This document shows positions 7,302 to 17,019 of a DNA stretch of 42,870 nt, in pieces. Below the pieces are notes generated by a model. That model was not told the origin of the DNA. It did no database searches and worked only from the letters and a program-made list of their open reading frames with translations. The stretch lies in the NCBI GenBank assembly GCA_020849275.1, contig JADLGO010000003.1, forward strand, positions 1 through 42,870, given 5' to 3'. Each line of letters begins with the position of its first letter. The stretch's first letter is position 1. The position numbers were made by a program, and so were the translations under genes. Source of the stretch: Chthonomonadales bacterium (lineage in GTDB: Bacteria > Armatimonadota > Chthonomonadetes > Chthonomonadales > CAJBBX01).

Positions 7302-10300
7302 ATGACCACATGGCGCCGCTCGCTCGCGTTCGCTCTCTTCGTGTCGTCGCTTGCTTGCTGCTCCGCGCTCGCCCAGCTCCCACCGCCAAAGCCAGCGCCC
7401 ATTGTGGGCGCCCGCATGCCCGCGCTCAGCCCGGACGGCAAACGGCTCGCATTCGTGTACAAGGGCGATATCTGGGTATCTGACGCGGCCGGCGGGCGAG
7501 CCACCAGCCTCACTCGCAACACGGAGATGGACGCCTATCCGATCTTCTCGCCCGACGGCGACTGGGTGGCCTTCTCCAGCCTGCGCGGCGGCAACTGGGA
7601 CATCTACGTGGTGCCGGCCGGCGGCGGCGAGCCCCAGCGGATCACCTGGCACGCGGGCTCGGACATCACCTACGGCTGGCGGCCGGACGGCAAGGAGCTC
7701 CTGTTCACGACCCGCCGCGACACGGCCGACGCCGAACTGCTGGCGATCGATCTGAAGACGCGGCGCCTGCGCAAGCTCGCCCAGGACTACACCGGCATGG
7801 CGGGCGCCAACTACTCGCCCGACGGGAAGCTCGTGGTCTACGGCCGCAACGACTTCTTCCACTGGACGCGGCCGCGTTACGTGGGCTCGGGCGCCCAGGA
7901 GGTGACCTTGCTCGACGTCGCCACCGGCGCGCGCAAGCAGGTAACGGACAACGAGCGCCAGCACCTGTGGACGCGCTTTCTGCCGGACGGGCGCCGCCTC
8001 ATCACGGTGACGTTCGGCGAGGTCACTCCCTCGGCCCCGAAGCTGGGAGAGACGCCGCGCAAGTGGACCGACTCGCCGGCGCGCACGCCGAACCTGTGGG
8101 AGATGACCCTGGACGGCAAGGCCCGCCAGCTCACCCATTTCACCGGCGGAAGCGTTCGGTTCCCCACGGTGGCCGCGCAGGCCGGCGAGATCGCCTTCGA
8201 GTATGGCTGCGACCTCTGGATGCTGCGCCGCGGCCAGAAGGAGCCGACGAAGGTCGCTCTCTACGCGTCGGAGGACAGCGCGGAGAACCCTGTATCGCAC
8301 GAGGTGCTGACCTCGGGCGTGTCGGAGGCGGAGCCCTCGCCGGACGGCAAACTCTACGCCTTCGGGCTCCGAGGCGACATCTGGACGATCGCCGTAGAGA
8401 AGCCGAAGGGCGTGGAGGGGCGCCCCGCCGAACATGCGCGCCGCCTGACCGACTGGGCCGGCGACGATTCGGACTTCCTGTGGTCGGCCGATGGCAAGAA
8501 GCTCTACTATCGCTCCGATCGGGAGTACGTCACGCGCCTCTTCGAGCTCGACCTGGCGAGCGGCAAGTCGCGATCGCTCTGGACGCGCCCGGAGGACGTC
8601 AATCAACTCTTCCTCTCCCCGGACGGCAAGCGGATCGCCTTCTGGATCGGCGGCGCCGAGGGTGGGCTCTACACAGTGGAGACGGCCACGGGCGCGATCA
8701 AGCGCCTGCTGGTGATGCCCGATCCGGCGCGCGCGCTGCAGTCGGGCGGCGAGGTGTCGTGGTCGCCGGACCTGCAGTGGATCGCCTTCACGGCCACCGA
8801 GGCGCCTGGCCCGGTGAACATCTGGATCGTGCCCTCCGCCGGCGGCGAGCCGGTCAACGTGACGCGCCTCAACGCCTACCATGGGCAGCCACGCTGGACG
8901 CCGGACGGCAAGTACCTGCTGTTTCAGAGCAACCGCGATGGCAACGGGCTCTACACGCTCCCGCTGACCGAGGAGACCGCGCGCGTCACGGACACCGACA
9001 TCAAGTTCGAGAAGCCAAAGGAGGCCGTCAAGGTCGCCATCGACTACAAGGACATCACCCGCCGCATCCGCAAGCTCGCCACGCAGAACCCGGACGGCGA
9101 CCTGACGGTGACGCCGGAGGGCCACATCTACTTCCTCTCTGGCGGCGATGTCTGGAGCCTGACCTACGATGGGAAGGACGCCAAGCGCATCACGTCGGGC
9201 GGGGGCTGCTCGGCGCTGCGCCTGATGAAGGACGGCAAGAAAGCGTTCTTCATGCGCGGCGGCGACCTGTGGTCGATGAAGCTGGAGGGGAGCAACCCTC
9301 AGGAGAAGGTGACCTTCACCGCGGACCTCGACCGCGACATGCGCGAGGTGCGCCGGGCGGCCTTCACGCAGTTCTGGTCGGCTTACAACCGTCGCTTCTA
9401 CGACCCGAACATGCACGGCCGCGACTGGGTGGCGACCCGGAAGCGCTATGAGCCGATGCTGGAGGCCGTGGAGACACGCCAGGAGTTCGCCACGCTGCTG
9501 CAGATGATGGTGGGCGAGCTGGAGAGCTCTCACTCCGAGGTGGGGTCTGCCGGAGGCGGCAACCCGAGCCCGACGACCCCGCACCTGGGCTTCACGTTTG
9601 ACTACGCGTACCAGGGACCCGGCATCAAGGTAGACACGGTGCCGGAGGGTGCGCCCGGCTCGTTCGAGAAGACACGCATCCGGCCCGGCGAGTACGTGCT
9701 GGCCATCGACGGGCAGGACGTGACCAATGACGAGAGCCTCTACAAGCTCATTAACAACCGCCAGGGCCGCGAGTTCTCCTTTCTGGTGAACGGCAAGCCG
9801 ACCAAGGAGGGCGCCCGCACGGTTAAGTACACGAACCTGAGCTCCGGCGAGTGGGGCAATCTGCTCTACCGCAACCGGGTCGAGCGGCTGCGCCAGTACG
9901 CGGAGCAGAAGAGCGGCGGCAAGGTCAGCTACGTGCACATCGCCGGGATGGGCGGCAGCAACCAGACCCAGTTCGAGCGCGAGCTCTACGAGTACTCGAT
10001 CGGCAGGAAGGCGATGATCATCGACGTGCGCTTCAACGGCGGCGGCAACATCTCCGACACGCTGGTCAACTGGCTGGAGCGCAAGCCGCACGGCTTCTAC
10101 CGCCCGCGTGATGGCGACCCCGAGCCGGCGCCCGGCCGCGCCTGGACGCTGCCGATCGTCATTCTGATGAACGAGCACAGCTTCTCCAACGCGGAGATGT
10201 TCCCCTCGGCCATGCGGGCGCGCGGCCTGGCGAAGCTCGTGGGCATGCCGACGCCGGGCTATGTGATCTGGACGTGGGGACTGCCCCTGGTGGACGGCAC

Positions 10301-10460
10301 CAACGGCCGAATGCCCGGCAGTGGCGTCTACCGCCTCGACGGAACGCCGCTGGAGGACATGGGCGAGAAGCCAGACGTGCGGGTGGCACTCTCGCCGGAG
10401 GACTGGCTGGCGGAGCGCGACCCGCAGCTCGACAAGGCGCTCGAGATCCTGATGAAATAG
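7302..10460 (+). CDS. Secreted tricorn-type protease (S41 family)
   Basis: This 1052-residue protein has a Sec signal peptide (MTTWRRSLAFALFVSSLACC, cleavage near ALAQ), then WD40/TolB-like beta-propeller repeats (SPDGKRLAF, SPDGDWVAFSS, SADGKKLYYRSD, TPDGKYLLFQSN) covering about 35-680, a helical region, a PDZ domain (about 770-850) and an S41 peptidase domain. Family catalytic residues are visible: H744 in SSHSEVG and S962 in NEHSFSNAE, close to the H746/S965 numbering of archaeal tricorn. Archaeal tricorn is cytosolic and trims proteasome products; bacterial homologues with signal peptides act outside the cytoplasm. The start at 7302 (ATG) follows AGGAG and begins the signal peptide. It is likely monocistronic. 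Confidence 0.9.
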   Translation: MTTWRRSLAFALFVSSLACCSALAQLPPPKPAPIVGARMPALSPDGKRLAFVYKGDIWVSDAAGGRATSLTRNTEMDAYPIFSPDGDWVAFSSLRGGNWDIYVVPAGGGEPQRITWHAGSDITYGWRPDGKELLFTTRRDTADAELLAIDLKTRRLRKLAQDYTGMAGANYSPDGKLVVYGRNDFFHWTRPRYVGSGAQEVTLLDVATGARKQVTDNERQHLWTRFLPDGRRLITVTFGEVTPSAPKLGETPRKWTDSPARTPNLWEMTLDGKARQLTHFTGGSVRFPTVAAQAGEIAFEYGCDLWMLRRGQKEPTKVALYASEDSAENPVSHEVLTSGVSEAEPSPDGKLYAFGLRGDIWTIAVEKPKGVEGRPAEHARRLTDWAGDDSDFLWSADGKKLYYRSDREYVTRLFELDLASGKSRSLWTRPEDVNQLFLSPDGKRIAFWIGGAEGGLYTVETATGAIKRLLVMPDPARALQSGGEVSWSPDLQWIAFTATEAPGPVNIWIVPSAGGEPVNVTRLNAYHGQPRWTPDGKYLLFQSNRDGNGLYTLPLTEETARVTDTDIKFEKPKEAVKVAIDYKDITRRIRKLATQNPDGDLTVTPEGHIYFLSGGDVWSLTYDGKDAKRITSGGGCSALRLMKDGKKAFFMRGGDLWSMKLEGSNPQEKVTFTADLDRDMREVRRAAFTQFWSAYNRRFYDPNMHGRDWVATRKRYEPMLEAVETRQEFATLLQMMVGELESSHSEVGSAGGGNPSPTTPHLGFTFDYAYQGPGIKVDTVPEGAPGSFEKTRIRPGEYVLAIDGQDVTNDESLYKLINNRQGREFSFLVNGKPTKEGARTVKYTNLSSGEWGNLLYRNRVERLRQYAEQKSGGKVSYVHIAGMGGSNQTQFERELYEYSIGRKAMIIDVRFNGGGNISDTLVNWLERKPHGFYRPRDGDPEPAPGRAWTLPIVILMNEHSFSNAEMFPSAMRARGLAKLVGMPTPGYVIWTWGLPLVDGTNGRMPGSGVYRLDGTPLEDMGEKPDVRVALSPEDWLAERDPQLDKALEILMK

Positions 10461-10560
10461 CGCTCTACCGGTTGGCGCCGTCAGGGCCGCTCGCGTCCCG
10501 GCGGCGCCCTCTCCCATCCGGCCGCTCCGCGCGATCGGGGCGCCGCCCAAGGTGACAGCC

Positions 10561-13542
10561 ATGCGATCCGCCTTCGTCGTCGCCATTGCCGCGGCCGGGC
10601 TCGCCCTCGCGCCCGCGGCCTCCGCCGCCGTGACGGCCGACCAACTCCGATGCGAGTACCGGGTGGATCCGCTCGCGGTGGACACAGCCCGGCCGCGGCT
10701 GAGCTGGATCGTGCGCGGAAGCCCGCGGGAGCGCGGTCTGCGCCAGACGGCCTATCGCATCCTGGTCGCCAGCGACGCGGCGCGGCTGCGACGCGGCGAG
10801 GGCGACCTGTGGGACACTGGCCGCGTGCCGTCGGCGGCCACGGCGCAGATCGCCTACGCCGGCGCGCCCCTGGGCGCCGGGCGGCGCTGCTGGTGGGCCG
10901 TGCGGCTCTGGGACGGCGCTGGCGAGGCGGGGGCGTGGAGCCGGCCGGCGACCTGGTCGGTGGGCCTGTTGGAGCCCTCCGACTGGAAGGCGAAGTGGAT
11001 CCGCTGCGCGGACCCCACGGCGGGCGCCGACGACCCCACCTACCTGCCCTCGCCCTACCTTCGGGCCGAGTTCGGGCTGAAGCGCGGCGTGCGGCGCGCC
11101 ACCCTGTACGCGACGGCGGCCGGCCTCTACGAGATGTGGATCAACGGGCGGCGCGTAGGGAGCGACCTCTTCACGCCAGGCTGGACCGAGTACGCGAAGC
11201 GGCTCTACTACCAGGCGTACGACGTGACCCAACTCTTGCGGCCCGGCGCGGCGAACGCGATGGGCGCCATCCTCGGCGACGGCTGGTACGGCCTGCACCA
11301 CGGAGGGCGAGGGAGGCTGGGGCTCCGGGCGCAGCTGCGCGTGCAGTACAGCGACGGCACGGAGCAGGAGGTGGCGACGGGGCCGGATTGGCGGGCGACG
11401 TGCGCGGGCCCGGTCCGCATGTCGGATATCTACAACGGCGAGAGCTACGACGCGCGGCGAGAGATGCCGGGCTGGAGCGAGCCGGGGTTCGACGCGGGCA
11501 CGTGGCCGCCGGCGGCCGTCGGGCTCTCGGAGGTGACGGTCGGCAGGCGCGACGTCACGGCGATCGTGCGGCAAGCGGTGCGCGATGGGCGGCTGGAGAT
11601 CACGGCGGGCAACGAGCTGTTCGGCGACCCGGCCTACGGCGTGGTGAAGCGGCTGCGCGTGGAGTACCGCGCGGGCGGGCGTCAGCGCGAGCGCACGGCG
11701 GCCGAGGGCGAGCGCGTCACCCTCGAGGGGCGCGGGCTGGAGATCGTGCGGGCGGACTACGGGCCGGACCCCGAGGCGCAGTCGCCCATCGGGGCGGCGC
11801 TGGAGGCCCATCCCGGCTCGCCCGTGCGGCGGACGGGGGAGGTGCGCCCGGTGTGGGTGCGGGAGCCGAAGCCCGGCGTCTACGTCTTCAACCTCGGGCA
11901 GAACCTCTCCGGCTGGGCGCGCCTGCGCGTGCGGGGCGAGGCGGGGCGGCGCGTGACGCTGCGGTTCGCGGAGATGCTGAACCCGGACGGAACGATCTAC
12001 ACGGCGAACCTGCGCCGCGCGCGCTGCACCGATACCTACACCCTGAAGGGCGCAGGCCAGGAGACCTGGGAGCCGCGCTTCACGTCCCACGGCTTCCAGT
12101 ACGTGGAAGTGACGGGCTATCCGGGCAGGCCGCCGGCGAGCGCGATCACGGGCGTGGCGCTCAACTCCGACGCGCCGATGACCAGCGGCTTCGAGTGCTC
12201 GAACCCGCTGCTGAACCAGCTCTACAGTAATATCGTGTGGGGCCAGCGCTCGAACTACCTGGAGGTGCCGACGGACTGCCCGCAGCGCGATGAGCGAATG
12301 GGCTGGAGCGGCGACGCGCAGGCTTTCATCGGCACCGCCGTCTACAACATGGACGTGGCGGCCTTCTTCACGAGCTGGATGAAGACGTTCAGCGACTCGC
12401 AGGACGCGCAGGGCGGCTACCCGAACGTGGCGCCGACGCACGGCGGAGTGTCGCCGGCGTGGGGCGACGCGGGCATCATCTGCCCGTGGACGATCCACCG
12501 CATCTATGGCGACACGCGGATGATCGCCGAACACTTCGACGGGATGGCACGCTGGATCGACTATCTGGAGCGCCGAAGCAGCGGCCTACTGCGCCCGGCG
12601 GAGGGCTTCGGCGACTGGCTGAACGTGGGCGCCGAGATGCCGAAGGACGTGATCGCCACCGCCTACTTCGCGCACAGCGCCGATCTGCTCGCGCAGATGG
12701 CGACTGCCATCGGTCGGCAGGAGGAGGCGCGCAAGTATCGCGACCTGTTCGAGCGGATCCGCGCGGCGTTCGTGGCGGCCTACGTGGGCGAGGATGGGCG
12801 GGTGAAGGGCGACACGCAGACGACCTACCTGATGGCGCTTGGATTCGACCTGCTGCCGCCCGAGCGCACGCCCGCCGCCGGTCGCCGGCTGGTGGAGCTG
12901 ATCGCGGAGCGCGACGGGCACCTCTCCACCGGATTCCTTGGCGTCAACCTGCTGCTGCCGGTGCTCACGGAGATCGGGCGGCCAGACCTGGCCTGGCGGC
13001 TCCTCACCACCGAGAGCTACCCGTCGTGGCTCTACAGCGTGACGCAGGGCGCCACCACGATCTGGGAGCGCTGGGACGGCTGGACGAAGGAGCGGGGCTT
13101 CCAGACGCCTACCATGAACTCGTTCAACCACTACGCCTACGGCTCGTGCGGCGAGTGGATGTTCCGGCGTGCGGCGGGCATCGACACGGACGGGGACGCC
13201 TTCGCGCGCATCCGCGTAGCGCCGATCCCCGGCGGCGGCCTGACGTGGCTACGCGCGCACTACGACTCGCCGCGGGGCCGTATAGCCACGGAGTGGCGGG
13301 TGGCCGGTGGGCGGCTGCGCCTCGCGGTCCGGGTGCCGCCGAACACGACTGCCACGGTGCTCGTGCCGCGGCGCGGCCCCGGGACGGTGACGGAGGGCGG
13401 CCGCCCGGCGCGCGAGGCGCGCGGTGTGCGGCTGGCACGCGAGGAGGAGGGCGTCGAGGTCTACGCGGTGGGTTCCGGCAGCTACGTGTTCGAGTCGCCC
13501 TGGTCGCCGGAGCGTGGCGAGGCGGCCGAGGCGGTGCGATGA
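10561..13542 (+). CDS. Secreted alpha-L-rhamnosidase, GH78
   Basis: This 993-residue protein has a signal peptide (cleavage near ASAA), an N-terminal fibronectin-like domain (about 28-140, PRLSWIVRG), the Bac_rhamnosid_N sandwich (about 150-330, YATAAGLYEMWINGRRVG), a ConA-like sandwich (about 420-540, FNLGQNLSGW) and the (alpha/alpha)6 catalytic barrel. The GH78 signature DCPQRDERMGWSGDAQ starts at residue 572, with the acid in the D577/E578 cluster, and the second catalytic Glu is E836 in TIWERWDGW. GH78 enzymes invert configuration while removing terminal alpha-rhamnose from pectic rhamnogalacturonan, gellan-like polymers or glycosides. ATG at 10561 is preferred over a GTG 9 nt upstream because AAGG lies in front of it. 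Its stop overlaps the start of the next gene (ATGA), so the two are translationally coupled. Confidence 0.93.
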   Translation: MRSAFVVAIAAAGLALAPAASAAVTADQLRCEYRVDPLAVDTARPRLSWIVRGSPRERGLRQTAYRILVASDAARLRRGEGDLWDTGRVPSAATAQIAYAGAPLGAGRRCWWAVRLWDGAGEAGAWSRPATWSVGLLEPSDWKAKWIRCADPTAGADDPTYLPSPYLRAEFGLKRGVRRATLYATAAGLYEMWINGRRVGSDLFTPGWTEYAKRLYYQAYDVTQLLRPGAANAMGAILGDGWYGLHHGGRGRLGLRAQLRVQYSDGTEQEVATGPDWRATCAGPVRMSDIYNGESYDARREMPGWSEPGFDAGTWPPAAVGLSEVTVGRRDVTAIVRQAVRDGRLEITAGNELFGDPAYGVVKRLRVEYRAGGRQRERTAAEGERVTLEGRGLEIVRADYGPDPEAQSPIGAALEAHPGSPVRRTGEVRPVWVREPKPGVYVFNLGQNLSGWARLRVRGEAGRRVTLRFAEMLNPDGTIYTANLRRARCTDTYTLKGAGQETWEPRFTSHGFQYVEVTGYPGRPPASAITGVALNSDAPMTSGFECSNPLLNQLYSNIVWGQRSNYLEVPTDCPQRDERMGWSGDAQAFIGTAVYNMDVAAFFTSWMKTFSDSQDAQGGYPNVAPTHGGVSPAWGDAGIICPWTIHRIYGDTRMIAEHFDGMARWIDYLERRSSGLLRPAEGFGDWLNVGAEMPKDVIATAYFAHSADLLAQMATAIGRQEEARKYRDLFERIRAAFVAAYVGEDGRVKGDTQTTYLMALGFDLLPPERTPAAGRRLVELIAERDGHLSTGFLGVNLLLPVLTEIGRPDLAWRLLTTESYPSWLYSVTQGATTIWERWDGWTKERGFQTPTMNSFNHYAYGSCGEWMFRRAAGIDTDGDAFARIRVAPIPGGGLTWLRAHYDSPRGRIATEWRVAGGRLRLAVRVPPNTTATVLVPRRGPGTVTEGGRPAREARGVRLAREEEGVEVYAVGSGSYVFESPWSPERGEAAEAVR

Positions 13543-15797
13543 GGCCCGCGGCGCTCCTGGCCGCGGCGGTGCTTCTGGCTGCCGCGGCGCGGGCTCCTGG
13601 AGCGCCGGAGCCGCTCGCGGACGCGGGCGCGCCCTTCGGGCGGCTGCCGCTGGTGGACGAGGTGGTGTGCGGGCAGGCGGCGGACTCGGCGCGCTACGCG
13701 GAGGAGCCGGCCGGCGCCGCCGTCGTGCAGACGATCCTCGGTCGCGCGTGCCGCGTGTTGCCATCCGGTCCGGACCGCAAGGGACCGGCCTACTTCGCGT
13801 ACCGCATTGGCCGCGGCAAGGGGCTGCGCTCCGGCGAGGCCTACGTGCTCGCGCTGGACTACCCGGAGGACACGGCTCGCACCTGGCACGTCGTCAACCG
13901 GGGGTGCGAGGCGTTCAGCGGCTTCTACACCGGCGCCGCGGTGGGCGACTCGCTACATGGTTACGTGGGCAGTAACCCGGAGTCGCTGCGGGCGCCGCTG
14001 GCCGGCGGCTACCGCACATGGCGGCAGCTCTTCTTTCTTTTCGACCGGTTCCACGGCGTGAAGCGGGTCCGCGACGAGCCGAAGCGCCCCGACACCCCCG
14101 ACGACGGGTTCGAGGTGGTGGTGATGCGCCCCGATCCCGGCGACGACCCGCGCTCGGCCGGGCCGGCGGTCGCGCGCATCCGACTGTTTCGCGTGCCGGA
14201 CCCGGCGCGCCTGTACATGCGCCCGCCGTTCCCTCCGGACGGCCTGCCGCGCCGCCACGTCTTCGTGCGCGAGGAGATGGCGGACGGCTACGCGGAGGGG
14301 CCGCGCGGCGGCCAACCGGGTCTGGCGGATATGGGTCGGTTCTTCGAGGACAAGGCCCGCCAGATGCGCTTCCTGTGCATCGACACCTTCTGCAAGGATC
14401 TCCTCGAGTTCGGCCACAACCAGGGCTGGGACGCCGGCGATAACGCCTGGTACGTTCCGTCGCACGACTCCGGCCGGTGGGAGCGGATCGTGGAGATCGC
14501 GGCGCGCAACGGGCTCTCCGTGCTGCCCTACTACGAGTACGCGGGGAGCATGGGGCTGAACAAGGTGGCTCCGTGCGTGCCGCTGCATGGTCCGGGCAAG
14601 CTGTACACCGGGATCTCATGGACGGAGCTCTACCACCTGGACGTAACGGATCCGCGGGCGCTGGACGACGCGCGGCGGCTCCTCGAACGCACCATCGTCC
14701 GCTATCGCGAGCGGGCGCGCTTTCTGGGCGCCTGGTTCCGCAATCGCCTGAGTCACGTGCCGGTCACCTTCTCGGACCCTGCGCTGGCGCGCTTCGCTGC
14801 CGAGGCCGGCGGCGGCGCGCCGCCCACGCGCGAGCGCATCGCGGCCGACGCCGCGCTGCTGGAGCGCTACCGCGCGTGGTGGCTGGGGAAGCGCAAGGCG
14901 TTCTTCCTTGCCGTGCGCGATTACCTGCGCGAGCGCGTGGGGCCGCAGTGCGTGCTGCTCTGGACCAACTGGAACAGCGAGGCCGGTCCGCTGCTGCGGC
15001 ACGGCAAGTCGATCGTGACGGACGACCCGGAGGGGTGGAAACCGCTGCTTCCGCAGTGGTGGGAGGCTCCGGACATCCGCGACGTGGCGGCCACCACCGA
15101 CTACTTGAGCGCGCTGACGCGCTGGCCGGACACGTGGGGCGAGTTCGAGGCGCACCACGCGGAGCCCCGCGCGGACGTGGAGAGCTACCGCGACGTGGAT
15201 GGCGTGCTGTTCACCTACCCGTTCCTGCGCGCGTTCACCGTGGCGCGCCCCTCCGACATGGACGCCTTTCGCGGACCGTCCGGCCTGGCGATGGTTCGCA
15301 TGTACCCGCTGAACGAGCATCGGGACGAGAAGCTGCTGGGCGACTTCCTCTCGGACGTGGAGCGCACGGGGCCGCACTGCGTGCTGGCGGAGGCGCGCGC
15401 GGTGGCCAACGGTGACCCGTTCTACCTTGGCTACCTGCCGGGCAACACGCATCTGCGCGGCTTCCCCGAGTATGTGCGGCGCTTTCACGCGGCGTTCCTC
15501 GCGCTGCCGGCGCTGCCGAGCCGCCGCATTATGGGCGCGTGCGCGGACGCGGAGGTGGTGGTTCGCGCGATCGCGACGCCGGGCGGGTCCCACGGCACCT
15601 ATCTCTCCGTCGTGAACACGGGGCTCGCGCCGAAGGCGGCGGCTGAGATCCGCGTGCCGGCACGGGGCCGCGTGGTGGATGCGGCGACAGGCAGGGCCGT
15701 TCCCGCGTCGGCGGCGCCGGGCGGCGGCATGCGCCTGCGGCTTGCGCTGGACGCCTGCGAGCTGCGGGCGCTGCGGGTGCTGCCTTCGGGGGGGTGA
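13539..15797 (+). CDS. Secreted protein of unknown function, possible TIM-barrel glycoside hydrolase
   Basis: I do not recognise the family with certainty. The 752-residue product begins with a signal peptide (LLAAAVLLAAAARA). Residues about 40-230 look like a beta-sandwich (KGPAYFAYRIGRGKGL, RTWHVVNRG). Residues about 250-640 look like a barrel, with strands ending in FLCIDTFCKDLLEF, LSVLPYYEYAG, FLGAWFRN, QCVLLWTNWNSEAG and DGVLFTYPFLR. A short C-terminal sandwich (about 665-752, TYLSVVNTGLAPKAA) resembles the beta domain that closes many glycoside hydrolases. The start ATG overlaps the GH78 stop codon by ATGA, so expression is coupled to the rhamnosidase and a role in the same glycan pathway is likely. 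Candidate acids lie in barrel-strand ends such as D and E of CIDTF and YYEYAG, but none can be assigned as catalytic. Confidence 0.7.
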   Translation: MRPAALLAAAVLLAAAARAPGAPEPLADAGAPFGRLPLVDEVVCGQAADSARYAEEPAGAAVVQTILGRACRVLPSGPDRKGPAYFAYRIGRGKGLRSGEAYVLALDYPEDTARTWHVVNRGCEAFSGFYTGAAVGDSLHGYVGSNPESLRAPLAGGYRTWRQLFFLFDRFHGVKRVRDEPKRPDTPDDGFEVVVMRPDPGDDPRSAGPAVARIRLFRVPDPARLYMRPPFPPDGLPRRHVFVREEMADGYAEGPRGGQPGLADMGRFFEDKARQMRFLCIDTFCKDLLEFGHNQGWDAGDNAWYVPSHDSGRWERIVEIAARNGLSVLPYYEYAGSMGLNKVAPCVPLHGPGKLYTGISWTELYHLDVTDPRALDDARRLLERTIVRYRERARFLGAWFRNRLSHVPVTFSDPALARFAAEAGGGAPPTRERIAADAALLERYRAWWLGKRKAFFLAVRDYLRERVGPQCVLLWTNWNSEAGPLLRHGKSIVTDDPEGWKPLLPQWWEAPDIRDVAATTDYLSALTRWPDTWGEFEAHHAEPRADVESYRDVDGVLFTYPFLRAFTVARPSDMDAFRGPSGLAMVRMYPLNEHRDEKLLGDFLSDVERTGPHCVLAEARAVANGDPFYLGYLPGNTHLRGFPEYVRRFHAAFLALPALPSRRIMGACADAEVVVRAIATPGGSHGTYLSVVNTGLAPKAAAEIRVPARGRVVDAATGRAVPASAAPGGGMRLRLALDACELRALRVLPSGG

Positions 15798-15816
15798 GCG
15801 GGCCGCGACGGGTCGC

Positions 15817-16830
15817 TCAGGCCGCGCGCAGTTGCCGGTCGAGCCAGTTGTAGGCGAGCGCGCGGGTCTCGTCCGGAAAGTCGTGGCCAGCGGCGGGATA
15901 GGCGGCGACCAGGCGCTCCTCGGCGCCAAGCAGCGCGTACACGGACCGCGCCGCCGCGATGCAGTCGCGCACACCGGAGACCTCGAAGTTGTCGTCGTCC
16001 ACGGGCGAGTTGGTGAAGAACGCGCGCGGCGCGAGCGCGGCGATCACCTCCGGGAAGTCGAACGGCATGTGTGCCGGGTCGCGCCCATAGACGTCGGCGA
16101 TGCGGGGCATGTAGCCCCGGTGGCTCCAGCCGGTGAGGTCGCCGCCGAAGTACTTCGGGAACGCGTTGAACCCGCAGCTTGAGACGACGGCGCGCACGCG
16201 CGGGTCGAAGGCGGCGACGAAGATGGAGTTGTGGCCGCCAAGGGAGTGCCCGATCGCGCCGATCCGCTCCGGATCGGCCTCCGGCAGCGACTGGAGCAAG
16301 TCGATCGCGCGGATGTGGTTCCAGACGCCCTTCATCGTGGCGCTGACGTAGCCGAGGGCGTAGGGGTCGCAGGCATAGTCGCCGGAGCCGGGGTAGTCCG
16401 GGGCCAGCGCCACGTAGCCGCGGCGGGCGAGCTGCGGGGCGAAATGGGTGGTTTCGGGGCCCACGAGGCCGGCGGGCTGGTCCTTGCCTCGAGCGCCCGT
16501 CGGGTGCGGGATCAGCATGGCGGGAGCGCCGGCCGTCACGCCGTCGGGCAGGAAGAGGTAGGCGGGCACGCGGTCGCCGGCCTCGGCGGCGAAGGTGATG
16601 CGGCGCCGTCGGAAGCCGGGCAGCCGGGCCTCCTCCAGCGTCTCGACGGCCAGCGGCACGCGGTGCGCGGGGTCGGGCAGCGTGCCCATCACGCGCTGCA
16701 TGCTCGCCAGGATCTGCTCGCGGCGCAGCCGCCACTCCGCGGCGTCGCGGACCGGGCGCTCGCGTCCCCGGTCGTCGCGGTAGACCAGCAGGTCGGCGCG
16801 GTCGGCGTTGATGGGCGTCTCGTCGGGCAT
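15817..16830 (-). CDS. Alpha/beta hydrolase, acetyl-xylan-esterase/dienelactone-hydrolase-like
   Basis: This 337-residue protein has an alpha/beta-hydrolase core: an oxyanion-region strand VPAYLFLPDG (88-97), ALAPDYPGSGDY, the nucleophile elbow GHSLGG with S196, an acid in the PVDDDNF segment (278-280) and H316 in AAGHDFP. The layout matches the acetyl-xylan-esterase/DLH-like group often annotated as DUF-type acetyl esterases in Armatimonadota and Planctomycetota. It has no signal peptide, so it would act on imported oligosaccharides in the cytoplasm. The start at 16830 follows GAGGAG by about 8 nt; the in-frame codons upstream give atypical sequence. Nearby GH51 and GH78 genes make deacetylation of plant-type glycans plausible, but that is inference. 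Confidence 0.75.
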   Translation of the reverse strand: MPDETPINADRADLLVYRDDRGRERPVRDAAEWRLRREQILASMQRVMGTLPDPAHRVPLAVETLEEARLPGFRRRRITFAAEAGDRVPAYLFLPDGVTAGAPAMLIPHPTGARGKDQPAGLVGPETTHFAPQLARRGYVALAPDYPGSGDYACDPYALGYVSATMKGVWNHIRAIDLLQSLPEADPERIGAIGHSLGGHNSIFVAAFDPRVRAVVSSCGFNAFPKYFGGDLTGWSHRGYMPRIADVYGRDPAHMPFDFPEVIAALAPRAFFTNSPVDDDNFEVSGVRDCIAAARSVYALLGAEERLVAAYPAAGHDFPDETRALAYNWLDRQLRAA

Positions 16831-17019
16831 GGGGGCGTTCTCCTCGCGGCGGCCGCTGGCAGGGCACGGTCGCCTCCGTCCGGTCATCGGCCGCATCCCA
16901 TGTTACCTGCTGAAGGAGCACAAGGAGTCGCGGGGTTCGCCGTCATCCATGGCACGTAACTTGCAGAGCGGAACGGTACGGCCGGTGTCCCGGCCGCATC
17001 ACCACTCTGGAGGTCACCA

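Noticed and set aside
6909-10685. Very long open frame antisense to the tricorn gene
   Set aside because: It is a GC-driven shadow: Arg/Ala/His-rich composition, no domain motif, and the plus-strand frame has full-length propeller, PDZ and S41 motifs plus a Shine-Dalgarno.
10465-12534. Long minus-strand open frame across the rhamnosidase
   Set aside because: His/Arg/Pro-rich shadow of the GH78 reading frame, without any recognisable domain.
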